A stretch of DNA of 6,313 nt from Methylotetracoccus sp. (lineage in GTDB: Bacteria; Pseudomonadota; Gammaproteobacteria; Methylococcales; Methylococcaceae), in the NCBI GenBank assembly GCA_025458755.1, contig JALORT010000141.1, positions 1-6,313 of the forward strand, in the 5' to 3' direction. Below the pieces are notes generated by a model, which was not told where the DNA came from, searched no databases, and worked only from the letters and a program-made list of their open reading frames with translations. The translations under genes and the position numbers were made by a program. Shown here piece after piece: positions 1-5,586 of the stretch (positions are counted from its first letter, which is position 1; each line of letters begins with the position of its first letter).

Positions 1-1
1 C

Positions 2-31
2 TTGGAGTTCCGGAAGGGACGGGCATTATAG
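2..31 (+). promoter_or_regulatory. Weak sigma70-like promoter candidate ahead of the dsrE-like gene
   Basis: A TTGGAG hexamer at 2-7 is followed after 16 bases by CATTAT at 24-29, or after 18 bases by TTATAG at 26-31. Matches to the TTGACA/TATAAT consensus are only partial (3 of 6 and 4 of 6 for the first pairing). The position suits a promoter for the gene starting at 113, with a leader of about 75 bases. The window starts here, so an upstream gene could also supply transcription. Inference from motif spacing only. Confidence 0.25.
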
Positions 32-55
32 CCGCATCAAGCAAACCCGATGCGG
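32..55. repeat. Inverted repeat, 7-bp arms, in the leader of the dsrE-like gene
   Basis: CCGCATC at 32-38 is the exact reverse complement of GATGCGG at 49-55, with a 10-base loop. It is not followed by a T-run, so it is not a classical terminator. It sits just downstream of the weak promoter candidate and could be an operator or an RNA stem. Nothing in the sequence decides between these. Confidence 0.4.
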
Positions 56-73
56 TCATGCAAGTGAATCAAT

Positions 74-97
74 GAGCCCGGCCTCGGGCTCGACTTT
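74..97 (+). terminator. GC-rich hairpin with short T-run, 16 bases before the dsrE-like start codon
   Basis: GAGCCCG at 74-80 pairs perfectly with CGGGCTC at 85-91 around a GCCT loop, and TTT follows at 95-97. The stem is strong but the T-run is short. It could be the terminator of a gene left of the window, or an attenuator-like stem in the leader of the gene at 113. The ribosome-binding site of that gene (AGGTAG, 103-108) lies outside the stem. Confidence 0.4.
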
Positions 98-112
98 ACG
101 ACAGGTAGAACG

Positions 113-472
113 ATGAAAACTCTGATCATCTCGGGCAGTCGCGGAACCGACGACCCCACTATGGCAACACTTCCCTTCATTGCAGCCAAAGCGGCCAAAG
201 AACAGGGGCACGATGTGATCCTCTGGCTCTGGAATGAAGCCGTCGTGCTGGCGCGCAAAGGGGTCTCAGACCACGTCGTCGGCGTGAATTTGACGCCGCT
301 GAAGGATGTCCTCGCCGCCGCACAATCGTCTGGTATTCCGATCTGGGTTTGCGGCGCGTGTGCGGTCGCACGCCAGATCGGCGACGGCGACCTGGTCGAA
401 GGAGCGACCATCAAAGGGATGCCCGATTACATCGCCGCCGTGCTCCAAAGGGACCGAAGCGTCAGCTTCTGA
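113..472 (+). CDS. DsrE-like small sulfur-relay family protein
   Basis: This 119-residue protein looks like a stand-alone DsrE-fold protein (the DsrE/DsrF/TusD group, also annotated as predicted peroxiredoxin-like). Visible features are a beta-strand start (TLIISGSR, residues 3-10), a helix with the substrate-site-like stretch TDDPTMATLPF (12-22), a second strand (DVILWLW, 34-40), and a conserved-type strand ending in a cysteine, IPIWVCGAC (75-83). Cys80 and Cys83 form a CxxC pair where many DsrE-family members have their active cysteine. No signal peptide or membrane segment is seen, so it is probably cytoplasmic. The ATG at 113 has a plausible ribosome-binding site (AGGTAG, 103-108). Some relatives take part in persulfide transfer during sulfur oxidation or tRNA thiolation, but dsrEFH/tus partners are absent here, so the precise role is unknown. 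The family call is fairly firm and the function is not. Confidence 0.8.
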   Translation: MKTLIISGSRGTDDPTMATLPFIAAKAAKEQGHDVILWLWNEAVVLARKGVSDHVVGVNLTPLKDVLAAAQSSGIPIWVCGACAVARQIGDGDLVEGATIKGMPDYIAAVLQRDRSVSF

Positions 473-491
473 CCACCACACTTGTCAGCGA

Positions 492-532
492 GGGGGAGCC
501 GAGCCCTCTCCGGCCAGGTCGTGATCTCCCCC
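492..532. repeat. Long-range inverted repeat downstream of the dsrE-like gene
   Basis: GGGGGAG at 492-498 and CTCCCCC at 526-532 are exact reverse complements separated by 27 bases. They lie about 20 bases past the stop codon of the dsrE-like gene and could form a 3' end stem that protects the mRNA or ends transcription weakly. No T-run follows. Low-complexity GC sequence could give this by chance. Confidence 0.3.
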
Positions 533-556
533 AGCCGGCATCGAGCGGTTCCTGCC

Positions 557-565
557 TGGTAGAAT
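557..565 (+). promoter_or_regulatory. Extended -10 promoter candidate for the parB-like gene
   Basis: TGGTAGAAT at 557-565 matches the extended -10 pattern TGnTATAAT at all but one defined base. No convincing -35 hexamer lies 16-18 bases upstream, as is allowed for extended -10 promoters. Transcription would begin near 572, at the base of the stem-loop at 571-588, giving a leader of roughly 115 bases before the ATG at 687. Inference from motif only. Confidence 0.35.
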
Positions 566-570
566 CAAAG

Positions 571-588
571 GCCGCTGTGCGCAGCGGC
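571..588 (+). other. Perfect stem-loop in the leader of the parB-like gene
   Basis: GCCGCTG at 571-577 pairs with CAGCGGC at 582-588 around a TGCG tetraloop. No T-run follows, so it is a poor intrinsic terminator. If the extended -10 candidate at 557-565 is used, this hairpin would form the very 5' end of the mRNA, where such stems stabilise transcripts. It could equally be a protein-binding palindrome. Confidence 0.4.
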
Positions 589-686
589 TGATCAGGCGCG
601 GGCCGGTCCGGGTTCGACTTGTTGGTCACATCCTGCGGCCCGAGCTTTCACAACGCCCACTTTCGAGCAAACAAACCAAACCGACA

Positions 687-1478
687 ATGCTGGCCACCAA
701 ACGTTACGAATATCTGCCGATCGACAAGATCGAATTTCATCACAGTCTCACCAATCATCGCTTGCTCGACCGGGCGAAAGTCGCCCACCTGGAGAAGGAC
801 ATCGTGTCCAACGGGCTGCTCGAGCCGCTGGTGGTCTGGGAACGCACGGGTAATGAATATTACTTGGTGGGCGGTTTCCACCGGATGGAAGCGATCCATC
901 GCATCCGGAAGATCAATCCCGGCTATTTCGATCGGGTGGACGTGCGTGTCGTCGCCGGCGATCCCGACGAGATCAAGGCGCTGAACCTGAAATTGAATTC
1001 CGACCGGGTGGATACGCGCATCACCGATTACTTCCAGACAGTGCTGTATCTCAACAATGCCAATTGGTCCAAGGAGCGTATTGCCGAGTTTTTCGACAAG
1101 AGTACCGGCTGGATCGACGACATCATTCGCTATGCGCCGCTGGTTACCGAGACGATGCGCGAAAAGTTGGCCAGCGGGGAGCTGTCATGGAGCAGGGCGC
1201 GCGAGATCTTGCAGAAAACACTGAAAGCCCCGGTCGGCATGGAGCGGGAGATCATGGACAAGGAGTTGGTGCAGCCCGCAACACCGACCGTGAAGCCGCT
1301 GCCGTTCCGAACCACCATCAAGCGGTTGAGCAAGTCGATTGCCGCTGAACCGCAGCGAACCTACACGCTGAACACCGGGGACATTTATGCGCTGGTGCTG
1401 GCATTGCGGGGCAAGAATGTTGAACAGGAGCATTTGGACCGGGTGCGGCAAGTCTTGCCGATCTTGTGGGAAGACTAA
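687..1478 (+). CDS. Orphan ParB/Srx-fold nuclease-domain protein with helix-turn-helix
   Basis: This 263-residue protein has the ParB/RepB/Spo0J core. Residues 8-90 form the ParB-like N-terminal domain: the opening YLPIDKIEF (9-17), the helix LEKDIVSNGLLEPLVV (35-50) and the signature VGGFHRMEA (61-69), equivalent to the GERRxxA nucleotide-binding motif of ParB and close to the GGCHR motif of sulfiredoxin with Phe in place of Cys. Residues 128-148 (SKERIAEFF...GWIDDIIRY) match the ParB helix-turn-helix, followed by a typical MREKLASGELSWSRAREIL segment (157-175). The C-terminal part (about 185-263) is not recognised as a ParB dimerisation domain. It is probably a DNA-binding, possibly NTP-binding regulator. 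There is no parA neighbour and no visible parS-like palindrome, so chromosome partitioning is unlikely. The ATG at 687 lacks a Shine-Dalgarno sequence and is preceded by an A/C-rich stretch, but the protein begins right at the domain and the next Met is far downstream. Confidence 0.8.
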   Translation: MLATKRYEYLPIDKIEFHHSLTNHRLLDRAKVAHLEKDIVSNGLLEPLVVWERTGNEYYLVGGFHRMEAIHRIRKINPGYFDRVDVRVVAGDPDEIKALNLKLNSDRVDTRITDYFQTVLYLNNANWSKERIAEFFDKSTGWIDDIIRYAPLVTETMREKLASGELSWSRAREILQKTLKAPVGMEREIMDKELVQPATPTVKPLPFRTTIKRLSKSIAAEPQRTYTLNTGDIYALVLALRGKNVEQEHLDRVRQVLPILWED

Positions 1479-1521
1479 CCGACGCGGCGGTATCGCCTAG
1501 GGTCGCCTGTGATGCGGCCGC

Positions 1522-1540
1522 CGACCGGGTTGGTCGTTCT
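1522..1540 (+). terminator. Weak terminator candidate after the parB-like gene
   Basis: CGACC at 1522-1526 pairs with GGTCG at 1532-1536 around a GGGTT loop, followed by TTCT. The stem is short and the U-tract is interrupted, so termination would be weak. It lies about 45 bases past the stop codon, in the 169-base gap between two converging genes. The rest of the gap (1541-1647) holds a run of eight G (1612-1619) and a run of five T (1626-1630), but no clear hairpin terminator for cysN on the other strand. Confidence 0.25.
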
Positions 1541-1647
1541 CATGCGAGCGCCTGCGCACCCCGCTGCGTCACCATGATTTCACAATGAGCGGCCGGCCGA
1601 GGGGCCGAAGCGGGGGGGGCAGGAATTTTTGGCCTCCCGACGGAGAC

Positions 1648-3324
1648 TCAAATCTGATAAGTGGGTTCCAGGGGTTCCACTTCGGCCGGCTTGTTTAATG
1701 TGCTGATGACCAACTCGATATCAATGTGCTCAGCGTCGAGGGCCAGGTGCTGGGGGTCGTCTCGGCGTGGCAATGGAGCCGTGGCCGGGCACACGCAGAC
1801 CAGCCCGGCGCGGTTCAGCTGGCCAGCGACGAATTCGGCCTGACCGCCCAGCTCGTCCTCATCGAGCGCGATGCAGGCGTAGCCGCGGTCGAACAGGCGG
1901 CGCTCCAGGTCGCGGGCCGCTTGGCGGCGGTTTTCTCCGGTGATCCAGAACGTCACCGCGCGCTGGCCGAAGCGTGCCGCCCGCTCCTCCGGCGTCACCT
2001 GTCGCCACACCGGGGGTCGTTCCGCCGCGCCGAGAATCATACCGGCGCCGACCGTGCCGTGGGTCAAGCGGTCGATCACGATGAACGCGCCGGTGCCCTT
2101 GACCCGGGTGTAGGGATCGAGGGCGAGCGGGGTGCTGACCGCCAGCTCACAGAGGCCGATCTCGTTCAGGTTCAGCTGCACCGCCGGATGGGTTTCCAGC
2201 GTGTTGATGTCGATGCGGTGGCGAATCTGGGCGACCGACCCTGGGACGGTGCGGGTGGCCTGCTTGATCAGGTACTGTTTGCCGGGAATCAGCGGCGCTT
2301 CCGCCATCCACACCAGGTGGGCGTTGAAGCGCGAATCCAGCGTCGGCTCACGTCCGGGGTGCACCAGAAGGTCGCCGCGCGAGATGTCGATCTCATCCTC
2401 CAGCGTGACGGTGATCGCCTGCGGCGGGAACGCTTCTTCAAGTTCGCCGTCGTAGGTGACGATCGTCTTGACCCGGCTCATCTTCCGCGACGGCAGCGCC
2501 AGGATCGGATCGCCTTGTCTCAGAATTCCCGCCGCCAGCGTGCCGCTGAAGCCGCGGAAATCCAGGTTCGGCCGGTTGACCCACTGCACCGGGAAGCGCA
2601 GGTCCTCGAAGTTCTGATCTTGGGCGATCTCGATCGTGTCCAACTGCTCCATTAGCGGCGGCCCGTCGAACCACGGCATGCGGGCGCTCGGATGGACCAC
2701 GTTGTCGCCTTGCAGCGCGGAGATCGGAATGAAGCGGACATCGTGCAGCCCGAGCTTTTTCGCGAACTTCCGATAGGTGTCCCGAATCTGGTCGTACACC
2801 GCCTCGCTGAAATCCAGCAGATCCATCTTATTGATCGCTACGATCACATGCCGGATGCCGAGCAGCGATACGATGAAACTGTGACGCTTGGTCTGGGTCT
2901 GCACGCCGTGCCGGGCATCGACCAGAATGATCGCCAGATCGCAGGTCGAGGCTCCGGTCGCCATGTTGCGGGTGTACTGCTCGTGACCCGGGGTATCGGC
3001 GATGATGAACTTGCGTTTGGCGGTGGAGAAATAGCGGTAGGCGACATCGATCGTGATGCCCTGTTCGCGTTCCGCCTGCAGCCCGTCCACCAACAACGCC
3101 AGATCGACGTCGTTGCCGGTGGTCCCCGACTTCACGCTGTCGCGTTGGATCGCCGCCAGATGATCTTCGTAGATCATCTTGGAATCGTGCAGCAGGCGCC
3201 CGATCAGCGTGCTCTTCCCGTCGTCGACGCTGCCGCAGGTCAGAAAGCGCAGCAACTCCTTCTGCTCGTGTTGCGCGAGGTAGGCCTCGATGTCGGTGCT
3301 GATCAGCTCGGATTGGTGGGACAT
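1648..3324 (-). CDS. cysN: Sulfate adenylyltransferase subunit 1 (CysN) with degenerate APS-kinase-like tail
   Basis: CysN is the GTPase subunit of ATP sulfurylase. With CysD it makes adenosine 5'-phosphosulfate from sulfate and ATP, driven by GTP hydrolysis, in the cytoplasm. The N-terminal GTPase domain shows all marker motifs: GSVDDGKS (31-38), EREQGITID (85-93), DTPGH (110-114), NKMD (165-168) and SAL (202-204). The two EF-Tu-like beta-barrel domains follow, with [16 protein letters not shown] (249-264) and [10 protein letters not shown]. At 558 residues it is about 80 longer than E. coli CysN (475) and shorter than CysNC fusions. The extra part (about 451-558) resembles an APS kinase but lacks its P-loop. 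The start ATG lies 2 bases after the cysD stop, and a GA-rich stretch at the end of cysD (GGAAGG) can serve as ribosome-binding site, so the two are translationally coupled. Sulfate activation by the CysDN pair is well established for the family. Confidence 0.97.
   Translation of the reverse strand: MSHQSELISTDIEAYLAQHEQKELLRFLTCGSVDDGKSTLIGRLLHDSKMIYEDHLAAIQRDSVKSGTTGNDVDLALLVDGLQAEREQGITIDVAYRYFSTAKRKFIIADTPGHEQYTRNMATGASTCDLAIILVDARHGVQTQTKRHSFIVSLLGIRHVIVAINKMDLLDFSEAVYDQIRDTYRKFAKKLGLHDVRFIPISALQGDNVVHPSARMPWFDGPPLMEQLDTIEIAQDQNFEDLRFPVQWVNRPNLDFRGFSGTLAAGILRQGDPILALPSRKMSRVKTIVTYDGELEEAFPPQAITVTLEDEIDISRGDLLVHPGREPTLDSRFNAHLVWMAEAPLIPGKQYLIKQATRTVPGSVAQIRHRIDINTLETHPAVQLNLNEIGLCELAVSTPLALDPYTRVKGTGAFIVIDRLTHGTVGAGMILGAAERPPVWRQVTPEERAARFGQRAVTFWITGENRRQAARDLERRLFDRGYACIALDEDELGGQAEFVAGQLNRAGLVCVCPATAPLPRRDDPQHLALDAEHIDIELVISTLNKPAEVEPLEPTYQI
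1651..1974 (-). other. Degenerate APS-kinase (CysC-like) domain at the CysN C terminus
   Basis: Residues 451-558 of CysN align by eye with the start of CysC domains. A strand, AVTFWITG (456-463), stands where CysC has a strand ending in TG before its P-loop. The P-loop GxxGxGKS is missing: after TG comes [11 protein letters not shown], about three residues shorter and with no Gly-Lys-Ser. A DEDEL segment (residues 493-497) sits where CysC has DGDN, the following substrate-binding region is largely deleted, and [12 protein letters not shown] (71 to 82 residues into the tail from Arg436) matches the later AGL-strand. APS-kinase activity is therefore not expected. The domain may be a structural relic or a regulatory appendage. 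Confidence 0.7.
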
Positions 3325-3326
3325 GG

Positions 3327-4235
3327 TCAGAAATACCCTTCCTTCTTCTTTTCTTCCATTGAACCGGCCTGATCGTGATCGATCACCCGGCCCTGGCGCT
3401 CGGAGGTCTTGGTCAGCAGCATCTCCTGGATGATCTCCGGCAGCGTCGCGGCACGCGATTCCACCGCCCCGGTCAACGGATAACAGCCAAGCGTCCGGAA
3501 GCGTACCATTTTCCGCTCGATCGTCTCGCCCGGCCGCAGCTGCAGCCGGTCGTCATCGACCATTATCAACGTCCCGTCGCGCTCGATCACCGGCCGTTCC
3601 TTGGCGAAATACAGCGGGACGATCGGGATGTCTTCCAGGTAGATGTACTGCCAGACGTCCAGCTCGGTCCAATTCGACAACGGGAACACACGGATGCTCT
3701 CGCCTCGGTTGATGTTGCCGTTGTACAGATTCCACAACTCCGGCCGCTGGTTCTTCGGGTCCCAGCGGTGATTGCGGTCGCGGAACGAGTAGACGCGTTC
3801 CTTCGCCCGCGATTTCTCCTCATCGCGGCGCGCCCCGCCGAACGCCGCATTGAACCGGTAGTGGTCGAGCGCCTGCTTCAACGCCTCTGTCTTCATGATG
3901 TCGGTGTGCTTCTTGCTGCCGTGGGTCAGCGGACTGATGCCCTGCCGCACCCCGTCCTGATTGATGTAGACGATCAGCTCCAATCCGAGATTGCGCACGT
4001 GCCGATCACGGAACGCGATCATCTCCCGGAACTTCCAGGTGGTGTCGATGTGCATCAAGGGAAACGGCGGCTTGCCCGGATAAAACGCCTTCATTGCCAG
4101 ATGCAGCATCACCGCCGAGTCCTTGCCGATCGAATACAGCATTACCGGCCATTCGAACTCCGCCACGACTTCCCGCAGAATGTGGATGCTCTCCGCTTCG
4201 AGTTCCTTCAGGTGGGTCATTTTTGGGTGTGTCAT
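3327..4235 (-). CDS. cysD: Sulfate adenylyltransferase subunit 2 (CysD)
   Basis: CysD is the catalytic subunit of the CysDN ATP sulfurylase, an ATP pyrophosphatase-fold enzyme that adenylylates sulfate. The 302-residue length equals E. coli CysD and most of the sequence can be aligned with it. Key motifs are [14 protein letters not shown] (33-46, the PP-loop), the [11 protein letters not shown] region (62-72), KHTDIMKTE (109-117) and [15 protein letters not shown] (133-147). The C terminus has the typical [26 protein letters not shown] arrangement in pieces, ending in GYF. The start at 4235 gives [19 protein letters not shown], in register with the E. coli N terminus. A second ATG at 4220 is possible, but neither has a strong Shine-Dalgarno sequence (AAGG lies about 13 bases before the first). 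It is the first gene of the operon and is followed 2 bases later by cysN. In other gammaproteobacteria such operons respond to CysB and sulfur starvation. No CysB site could be identified with confidence here. Confidence 0.98.
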   Translation of the reverse strand: MTHPKMTHLKELEAESIHILREVVAEFEWPVMLYSIGKDSAVMLHLAMKAFYPGKPPFPLMHIDTTWKFREMIAFRDRHVRNLGLELIVYINQDGVRQGISPLTHGSKKHTDIMKTEALKQALDHYRFNAAFGGARRDEEKSRAKERVYSFRDRNHRWDPKNQRPELWNLYNGNINRGESIRVFPLSNWTELDVWQYIYLEDIPIVPLYFAKERPVIERDGTLIMVDDDRLQLRPGETIERKMVRFRTLGCYPLTGAVESRAATLPEIIQEMLLTKTSERQGRVIDHDQAGSMEEKKKEGYF

Positions 4236-4377
4236 GCGGGAACGGACCTTCGATCATATCGATGCGGAGCAGCGCGGAAACGGTTTGCTTTGTCGGCAGT
4301 TCGTTGCGTGTTTGTGGTTCAGCGAGATGGGTTTTAGGTTCTTATCGCCCGCGGGTCCCGCAATCGGGAACCGCCAG

Positions 4378-4393
4378 GCCGCCGGTTGGCGGC
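4378..4393. repeat. Perfect 6-bp stem-loop in the cysD-rpsP gap
   Basis: GCCGCC at 4378-4383 pairs with GGCGGC at 4388-4393 around a GGTT loop. CCGCC at 4371-4375 could compete for the same right arm. TTTT at 4404-4407 is about 10 bases downstream, too far for a standard terminator. Function unknown. Confidence 0.4.
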
Positions 4394-4413
4394 AACGGAC
4401 GGGTTTTGGTTCA

Positions 4414-4440
4414 GTCGCGTTGATCCGTCACGTCGCGTTG
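4414..4440. repeat. 9-base direct repeat with 18-base period
   Basis: GTCGCGTTG occurs at 4414-4422 and again at 4432-4440. The 18-base spacing is close to two helical turns, as is common for tandem binding of a regulator. It lies about 180 bases upstream of cysD and 350 bases upstream of rpsP. It could be chance in this GC-rich sequence. Confidence 0.35.
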
Positions 4441-4731
4441 CGCCGCATCCCGGAAAACTCCGGTGGCCATGTTAAAGGATCGTCCGATGCAAATAAACCG
4501 AACGACACCGGATACCGATCAAGACTAGGGTTCGGCGAATCTAGTTCGGAATTCTCGCGTGCCGTTTCGGGCAAAATCAAAGGCGAAATGGAAATCGCCA
4601 GGCTCGGGCAGTCGGCGGTAAGGAATGTATCGAAGGATCGCTCGGGTTTGCCGGTGCCGGGAATGATCGACGGTTGGTCCAAGACGCATTGCCGATCGGA
4701 CGAGACTTGCTCCGGTCACTGTCTGTCTTCC

Positions 4732-4759
4732 TTCACGGTCAGGCGTAGGTTATTATACC
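4732..4759 (+). promoter_or_regulatory. Candidate promoter of the rpsP-rimM-trmD operon
   Basis: TTCACG at 4732-4737 (4 of 6 to TTGACA) and TATACC at 4754-4759 (4 of 6 to TATAAT) are 16 bases apart. An overlapping TATTAT (4751-4756) is a better -10 but has no well-placed -35. Start of transcription would be about 4766, giving a short leader before the ATG at 4794. No other clear promoter is seen near the gene. Confidence 0.4.
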
Positions 4760-4793
4760 GCGTTTTTGAAAGCAGCTCCCCGAAGGAGAAACT

Positions 4794-5057
4794 ATGGTTA
4801 CGATTCGATTGTCGCGGGGCGGCGCCAAGAAGCGGCCCTTCTACCACGTGGTTGTTGCGGACAGCCGCAGCCGAAGGGATGGAAAATACATTGAGCGCAT
4901 CGGTTTTTTCAACCCGATCGCCCGCGGGCAAGAGGTACGGCTCCGGCTCGACAGCGGACGCGTGCAGTATTGGCTGGGCACGGGTGCGAAACCGTCGGAG
5001 CGGGTCGCTTCTCTGATCAAGGCGTCGGCGACGCAGCCGGCACCCGCCGCCGAGTAA
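4794..5057 (+). CDS. rpsP: 30S ribosomal protein S16
   Basis: This small basic protein of the 30S subunit helps 16S rRNA folding during assembly. The 87 residues match the family throughout: [20 protein letters not shown] (1-20), [21 protein letters not shown] (pieces within 21-41) and a C-terminal [13 protein letters not shown] segment. E. coli S16 has 82 residues; the difference lies in the Ala/Pro-rich tail (TQPAPAAE). The start is secured by a strong ribosome-binding site, GAAGGAG at 4782-4788, five bases before ATG. It opens the conserved rpsP-rimM-trmD-rplS operon. Its stop codon is in the same reading frame as the following rimM. Confidence 0.98.
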   Translation: MVTIRLSRGGAKKRPFYHVVVADSRSRRDGKYIERIGFFNPIARGQEVRLRLDSGRVQYWLGTGAKPSERVASLIKASATQPAPAAE

Positions 5058-5078
5058 GCCTGCCGATCTCGCCGCTCG

Positions 5079-5576
5079 GTGCGCACGGTCCTCGTCGGCG
5101 AGATCACGGGGAGTTATGGCGTTCGGGGCTGGGTCAAGGTGCGTTCGTACACGGATCCGCCGGGCAATATTCTGCGGTATACACCGTGGCTTCTGGAACG
5201 CAAAGGTCGGCCGGTTGAATATCGGCTGATCGACGGCAAGCCGCACGGAGGCAACGTCATCGCGTTGCTGCAGGGAATCGAGAACCCGGAGCAGGCACGT
5301 GAGCTGCGCGGGTCGAGAATTCTGGTTGATCGCGCGGTGTTTCCGCCGGCCGAGCCCGGGAATTTCTACTGGGTTGACCTGGTCGGCTTGAACGTCAAAA
5401 ACCTCAACGGGCAAAACCTGGGCCGCGTCGAGGACCTGATGGCGACCGGCGCGAACGATGTGCTGATCGTGCGCGGAGACCGCGAACGACTTATTCCGTT
5501 CGTAACGGGGGAGACGGTTCGGAGTATTGATCTACAGGCCGGGGAGATCCTGGTCGACTGGGATGAGGCGTTCTGA
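5079..5576 (+). CDS. rimM: 16S rRNA processing / 30S maturation factor RimM
   Basis: RimM binds S19 and the 30S head during late small-subunit assembly and aids 16S rRNA maturation. The 165-residue protein has the RimM N-terminal barrel with [11 protein letters not shown] (11-21) and a C-terminal PRC-barrel starting at [11 protein letters not shown] (96-106) with [18 protein letters not shown] (114-131), RLIPFV (137-142) and the terminal VDWDEAF. E. coli RimM is 182 residues; the difference is mainly at the N terminus. GTG at 5079 is the only usable start: the frame is closed by the rpsP stop codon at 5055-5057, and the seven codons between are not start codons. There is no clear Shine-Dalgarno sequence, so translation probably depends on ribosomes finishing rpsP 21 bases upstream. 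Confidence 0.97.
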   Translation: MRTVLVGEITGSYGVRGWVKVRSYTDPPGNILRYTPWLLERKGRPVEYRLIDGKPHGGNVIALLQGIENPEQARELRGSRILVDRAVFPPAEPGNFYWVDLVGLNVKNLNGQNLGRVEDLMATGANDVLIVRGDRERLIPFVTGETVRSIDLQAGEILVDWDEAF

Positions 5577-5586
5577 AGTTGCGCCG

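Larger units (their letters stand above)
4236..4793. other. 558-base intergenic region between divergent cysDN and rpsP units
   Basis: No convincing gene is seen. It should contain the cysD promoter (leftward) and the rpsP promoter (rightward). A leftward -10 candidate, TATGAT, lies at 4253-4258 but would leave a very short leader before cysD and has no good -35. Small palindromes are GCGGG-T-CCCGC (4351-4361), TCCCG/CGGGA (4356-4369), GCCGCC/GGCGGC (4378-4393) and GGCGA/TCGCC (4582-4599). A 9-base direct repeat lies at 4414-4440. One rightward frame stays open through the whole gap, and short peptides could start at 4469 or 4487, but none resembles a known protein. The gene ffh, which often precedes rpsP, is absent. 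Confidence 0.6.

Noticed and set aside
609..620. GGGTTCGACT resembling a tRNA T-loop
   Set aside because: The flanking bases do not form a T-stem, and no acceptor, D or anticodon arms can be drawn around it.
687..1478. Chromosome-partitioning parB
   Set aside because: There is no parA upstream, no parS-like palindrome in the window, the GERR motif is replaced by GGFHR and the C-terminal part does not look like the ParB dimerisation domain.
1726..2655. 309-codon open frame on the plus strand opposite cysN
   Set aside because: It lies fully antisense to the well-supported cysN, its translation shows no recognisable domain, and long mirror frames are common opposite GC-rich genes.
3375..4337. 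320-codon open frame on the plus strand opposite cysD
   Set aside because: Antisense shadow of cysD, whose motifs are unambiguous. The translation is Arg/His/Asp-rich, as expected for a mirrored GC-rich frame.
4428..4682. 84-codon minus-strand frame in the cysD-rpsP gap
   Set aside because: No family resemblance, no convincing ribosome-binding site and no operon context.
4123..5016. 297-codon plus-strand frame crossing the cysD start, the gap and rpsP
   Set aside because: It overlaps cysD on the other strand and rpsP out of frame and spans the rpsP promoter. No known protein motif is seen. Kept only as a low-interest observation.
4716..5414. 232-codon minus-strand frame opposite rpsP and rimM
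   Set aside because: Antisense to two clearly identified genes, with an Arg-rich translation typical of a shadow frame.
5563..5586. Alternative upstream ATG for trmD, overlapping rimM
   Set aside because: It would add eight residues not found at the family N terminus. The ATG at 5587 gives the usual [12 protein letters not shown] start.
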